From positions 1 to 5,381 of the forward strand of contig JACRDZ010000108.1 of NCBI GenBank assembly GCA_016212735.1: a stretch of DNA of 5,381 bases, given 5' to 3'. This stretch comes from Candidatus Firestoneibacteriota bacterium (GTDB lineage: Bacteria > JACRDZ01). Positions 5,285 to 5,381 of the stretch are shown here, piece by piece. The notes under the pieces are model-generated. The model made no database searches, was not told the origin of the DNA, and saw only the letters and a program-made list of their open reading frames with translations. Position numbers and translations under genes: made by a program. Every line of letters begins with the position of its first letter. Position 1 is the first letter of the stretch.

Positions 5285-5378
5285 GCTCGATGAATCGAGC
5301 AACTACATTAAATTTTTTGTAGTTGCCTGATACTCAATTAATGATGTTGAGTACAAGCTTATCAGGCTTAATTTAAGC
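5285..5378. repeat. Chain of four abutting inverted repeats, each sharing a GC with the next
   Basis: Four palindromic units follow one another. (1) GCTCGA/TCGAGC, 5285-5300, 6-bp stem, TGAA loop. (2) GCAACTACA/TGTAGTTGC, 5299-5326, 9-bp stem, 10-base loop. (3) GCCTGATA/TATCAGGC, 5325-5367, enclosing TACTCAA/TTGAGTA (5331-5337 with 5347-5353) around a 9-base loop. The two stems of unit 3 share 5331-5332, so with the inner stem formed an 8-base bulge (5354-5361) remains. (4) GCTTAA/TTAAGC, 5366-5378. Units overlap by exactly one GC at 5299-5300, 5325-5326 and 5366-5367. No U-run directly follows any stem on either strand, so a classical terminator is not supported, although transcripts of the TPR gene may still end here. 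It could be a structured RNA, a mobile-element end or a recombination/ssDNA hairpin site. There is no gene in 5247-5381. Confidence 0.65.
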
Positions 5379-5381
5379 AAT

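Noticed and set aside
5285..5326. Intrinsic terminator for the plus-strand TPR gene
   Set aside because: Stems 1 and 2 are stable enough, but no U-run follows directly. The T6 run lies in the loop of stem 2 and extends into its 3' arm, so the canonical hairpin-plus-U-tract form is missing.
5285..5381. CRISPR array or integron attC site
   Set aside because: The units differ in sequence and length, so there are no direct repeats with spacers, and no attC-type core pair (GTTRRRY with RYYYAAC) is seen at matching ends.

Overview
The window is AT-rich bacterial DNA, about 30 % GC by eye, with Shine-Dalgarno (SD) sites before the genes and sigma70-like promoters. The lineage cannot be fixed from five genes. 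The mix of HisC, a xylose-isomerase-like TIM barrel, RsmA, an exported kelch propeller and a Cys-cluster/TPR protein fits many uncultured or anaerobic bacteria. I offer that only as a loose impression.

Layout. Positions 1-101 (minus) hold the first 33 codons of a membrane or exported protein whose remainder lies outside the window; it has its own SD. A 152-base gap (102-253) follows, with a weak candidate promoter and an AT-only hairpin. Positions 254-4028 (minus) are a compact four-gene operon, in transcription order hisC, a sugar phosphate isomerase/epimerase-like gene, rsmA (ksgA) and an exported kelch gene. Two junctions are ATGA overlaps and the third has a 3-base gap, so translation is probably coupled throughout. 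A good sigma70-type promoter (TTTACT, 17 bases, TATAAT) lies just upstream of hisC.

The 270-base divergent region 4029-4298 holds the hisC promoter, an isolated CCCC/GGGG inverted repeat, an exact FNR-type palindrome (TTGAT-N4-ATCAA) and an extended -10 promoter for the plus-strand gene. The palindrome is centred about 60-61 bases upstream of that promoter's predicted start, a classical activator position. The plus-strand gene 4299-5246 encodes a protein with a nine-cysteine N-terminal cluster followed by TPR repeats. After it, 5285-5378 is a chain of four inverted repeats, each sharing a GC dinucleotide with the next. No described feature class I know explains it.

How the genes relate. The operon mixes amino-acid biosynthesis (HisC), a metabolic TIM-barrel enzyme of unknown substrate, ribosome maturation (RsmA) and an envelope or secreted propeller. 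This looks like a growth-linked housekeeping operon rather than one pathway. I see no clear new multi-gene system. The points most worth following are the terminal hairpin chain, the FNR-type site, the G8 tract inside hisC, and the Cys-cluster/TPR protein.
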